Origin: Salinispira pacifica
GTDB taxonomy: Bacteria; Spirochaetota; Spirochaetia; DSM-27196; Salinispiraceae
NCBI RefSeq assembly: GCF_000507245.1
Contig: NC_023035.1
Location: forward strand, 3,701,570 to 3,765,569
DNA length: 64,000 bases
Direction: 5' to 3'
The translations under genes were made by a program, and so were the position numbers. Positions 62,615 through 64,000 of this stretch are shown piece after piece. Positions within the stretch are counted from its first letter, which is position 1; the number at the start of each line of letters is the position of its first letter. The notes below the pieces were generated by a model. That model did not search any database. It was not told the origin of the DNA and saw only the letters and a list, made by a program, of their open reading frames with translations.

Positions 62615-64000
62615 TCACCCCCTCTCCAGACGGTATTCCGCCGGATAATCCCCGGGGCTTTGTATCGGAAAGCTCTCTTTCAATATTTCAGCGCATTCAA
62701 ACAGCAGATGCTCATGAAAGGCAGGCGCCATGAACTGAACTGCGGTGGGCAGAGTATTCAGAACCGGTCCGGGAACTGACAGTCCGGGAAGACCGGTGAG
62801 ATTCGCGGCGGTGGTGAATCGGTCTGCAATTTTCTGCTGGAATGCATCCAGGCCCTGCTCTCCGTGGGGGAATGCCTGGGTGGGAAAAACCGGCAGCATC
62901 AGCGTATCAACACTTTCAAAAAGCTCCCTGAATTCCCGGCGGATTTCGGTGCGTATCTGCTGTGCTTTATGATAAAATCTGTCCTGGAAACCCGAGCGAA
63001 GCACATAGGTACCCAGAAGAATTCGCAGCTTCACCTCATCGCCGAATCCCGCATCCCGGGACTTTCTTACAAGTTCATCAGGATTTTCCGCAAATATCGG
63101 CCGCTCTCCATAACGCACACCGTTGAACCGCGCCAGATTCGCACTGGCCTCGGCGGTTGCAATGGTGTAGTAGGAAGGCACCGTATATTCAAGACTGGGC
63201 ATCTCCACTTCTTTCAGCTCATACCCGGCTTTCTGCAGCTGTTCCACAGCCTGACCGTATGCTTCACCCATTTCCTCGCTCAGCCCCAGCTCTCCGGTGA
63301 GAATTCCGATGGTTTTCACCTCTTTCTTGGCAAGCGGGAAATCCCGGTAATCCACTGAACTCTGATCCATTTCGTCCCTGCCCCGGATGGCGTGAAAAAC
63401 ATCCCGTGTGAGATCGATATCTCCGGCCATAACCCCTACCACATCCAGCGATGACGCATAGGCCACAAGTCCGTATCGGCTTACCGAACCATAAGTTGGT
63501 TTCAATCCGTAAATTCCGCAGAATGCTGCCGGCTGACGCACAGACCCTCCGGTATCTGAACCCAGGGCAAACGGTACCAGACCTGCAGCCACCGCCGCCG
63601 CCGAACCTCCCGACGACCCCCGCAAACCCTGCTCAGATCCCAGGGGTTGTGACTCTGCTGGAGCGCGGAGTTATCGTTTGAAGATCCCATGCCGAACTCA
63701 TCCATATTTGTTTTTCCGGCGGGAACAGCTCCGTGGGCGCTCAGCCGCTGAATCACTGTGGCATCGTAGGGTGAAACGAAATGCTCAAGAAATTTCGACC
63801 CGCAGCTCAGGGGCATGTTCTTCACGGCGATATTGTCTTTTACTGCATAAGGAAGGTTTTCAAGGGAGTTATTGCTGGAATTATTGTCCGGATTGGATTG
63901 AGAATTATTGCCGGCAGCATCACCGGCCGCTGGCTGAACATTCTGTTCCTTCGGGGAAAAGTGAAGAAACGCCGACACGGCCGCATCGCGGTCCGTCACA
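62615..64000 (-). CDS. gatA: Asp/Glu-tRNA amidotransferase subunit A (5' end outside the window, apparent frameshift)
   Basis: This is GatA, the amidase that releases ammonia from glutamine. The catalytic Lys is in [10 protein letters not shown]. The frame then breaks where [12 protein letters not shown] is expected: the first frame runs past NPWDLSRV into VCGGRREV, and the second begins [33 protein letters not shown] with the cis-Ser and nucleophile Ser. The break coincides with the C5 run at 63617-63621; one extra base restores the frame. The rest is normal to the C-terminus. About the first 50 residues lie beyond 64000. It is followed by gatB and aspS. Confidence 0.88.

Noticed and set aside
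63600-63640. Programmed frameshift in gatA
   Set aside because: There is no slippery heptamer plus pseudoknot pattern, and the acylase gene has the same kind of break in a five-base run, so sequencing error is simpler.
1-64000. CRISPR array, prophage or rRNA operon
   Set aside because: No spaced identical repeats of CRISPR length, no phage structural genes and no rRNA sequence were seen.

Overview
The window is a densely coded piece of a Gram-negative-type bacterial chromosome of moderately high GC. Lipoprotein signals, AsmA-like and CHAP/M23 envelope proteins, ThyX, an archaeal-type AspRS and a FecR/lipoprotein style of envelope genes suggest a free-living spirochaete (Spirochaeta/Salinispira-like). 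That placement is an inference; no rRNA is present to settle it. There is no CRISPR array, no prophage and no rRNA. One tRNA gene (Ser, CGA) and one group II intron are visible.

1-7.3 kb is the most unusual stretch. It holds a membrane protein cut by the window edge, a CDP-alcohol phosphatidyltransferase fused to an FkbM methyltransferase, a class I methyltransferase, a RibD-type reductase fused to an MDR dehydrogenase, a PTPS/QueD-like protein without the usual cysteine, a GT4 glycosyltransferase and a stand-alone GTP cyclohydrolase II. The cyclohydrolase is preceded by three phased 13-bp repeats. Together they read as an uncharacterised pathway that starts from GTP, makes a reduced pyrimidine or pteridine, and modifies or anchors it by methylation, glycosylation and a phosphodiester head-group transfer.

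7.3-27 kb carries housekeeping and transport genes: a frameshifted penicillin acylase, MFS and MATE transporters, an epimerase-SDR-MATE operon, an AsmA-like/GT51 transglycosylase, a GDPD and sugar MFS pair, tRNA-Ser, a GH13 glucosidase, a DUF432-MscS-YciO set, FecR and lipoprotein genes and a second GDPD.

27-29.1 kb is a group II intron with its reverse transcriptase/maturase, next to the 48-codon remnant of a MerR regulator. 29.2-46 kb mixes EamA, an ArsC-like protein, a lipid-type glycosyltransferase, an AKR-VTT pair, rhomboid, prenyl synthase, an NDH-2/DoxX fusion, ApbE, NusG-II, NYN, ThyX, CapA and M23 genes. 46-58.8 kb contains a class IV aminotransferase, a giant secreted transglutaminase-like TPR protein, a ROK-ppx-ppk polyphosphate operon, an NMN adenylyltransferase and an NfeD-SPFH-SPFH operon closed by a strong terminator.

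58.9-64 kb is a gatA-gatB-aspS operon for making Asn-tRNA(Asn) by transamidation. GatB carries an extra C-terminal asparaginase-like domain with its first catalytic Thr replaced by Ala, and AspRS has the His/Pro pair expected of a non-discriminating enzyme. gatA and the penicillin acylase gene each carry an apparent one-base deletion in a five-base C or G run, which may be sequencing error. Several genes without a Shine-Dalgarno have a -10-like hexamer exactly six bases before the start codon, suggesting leaderless transcripts.
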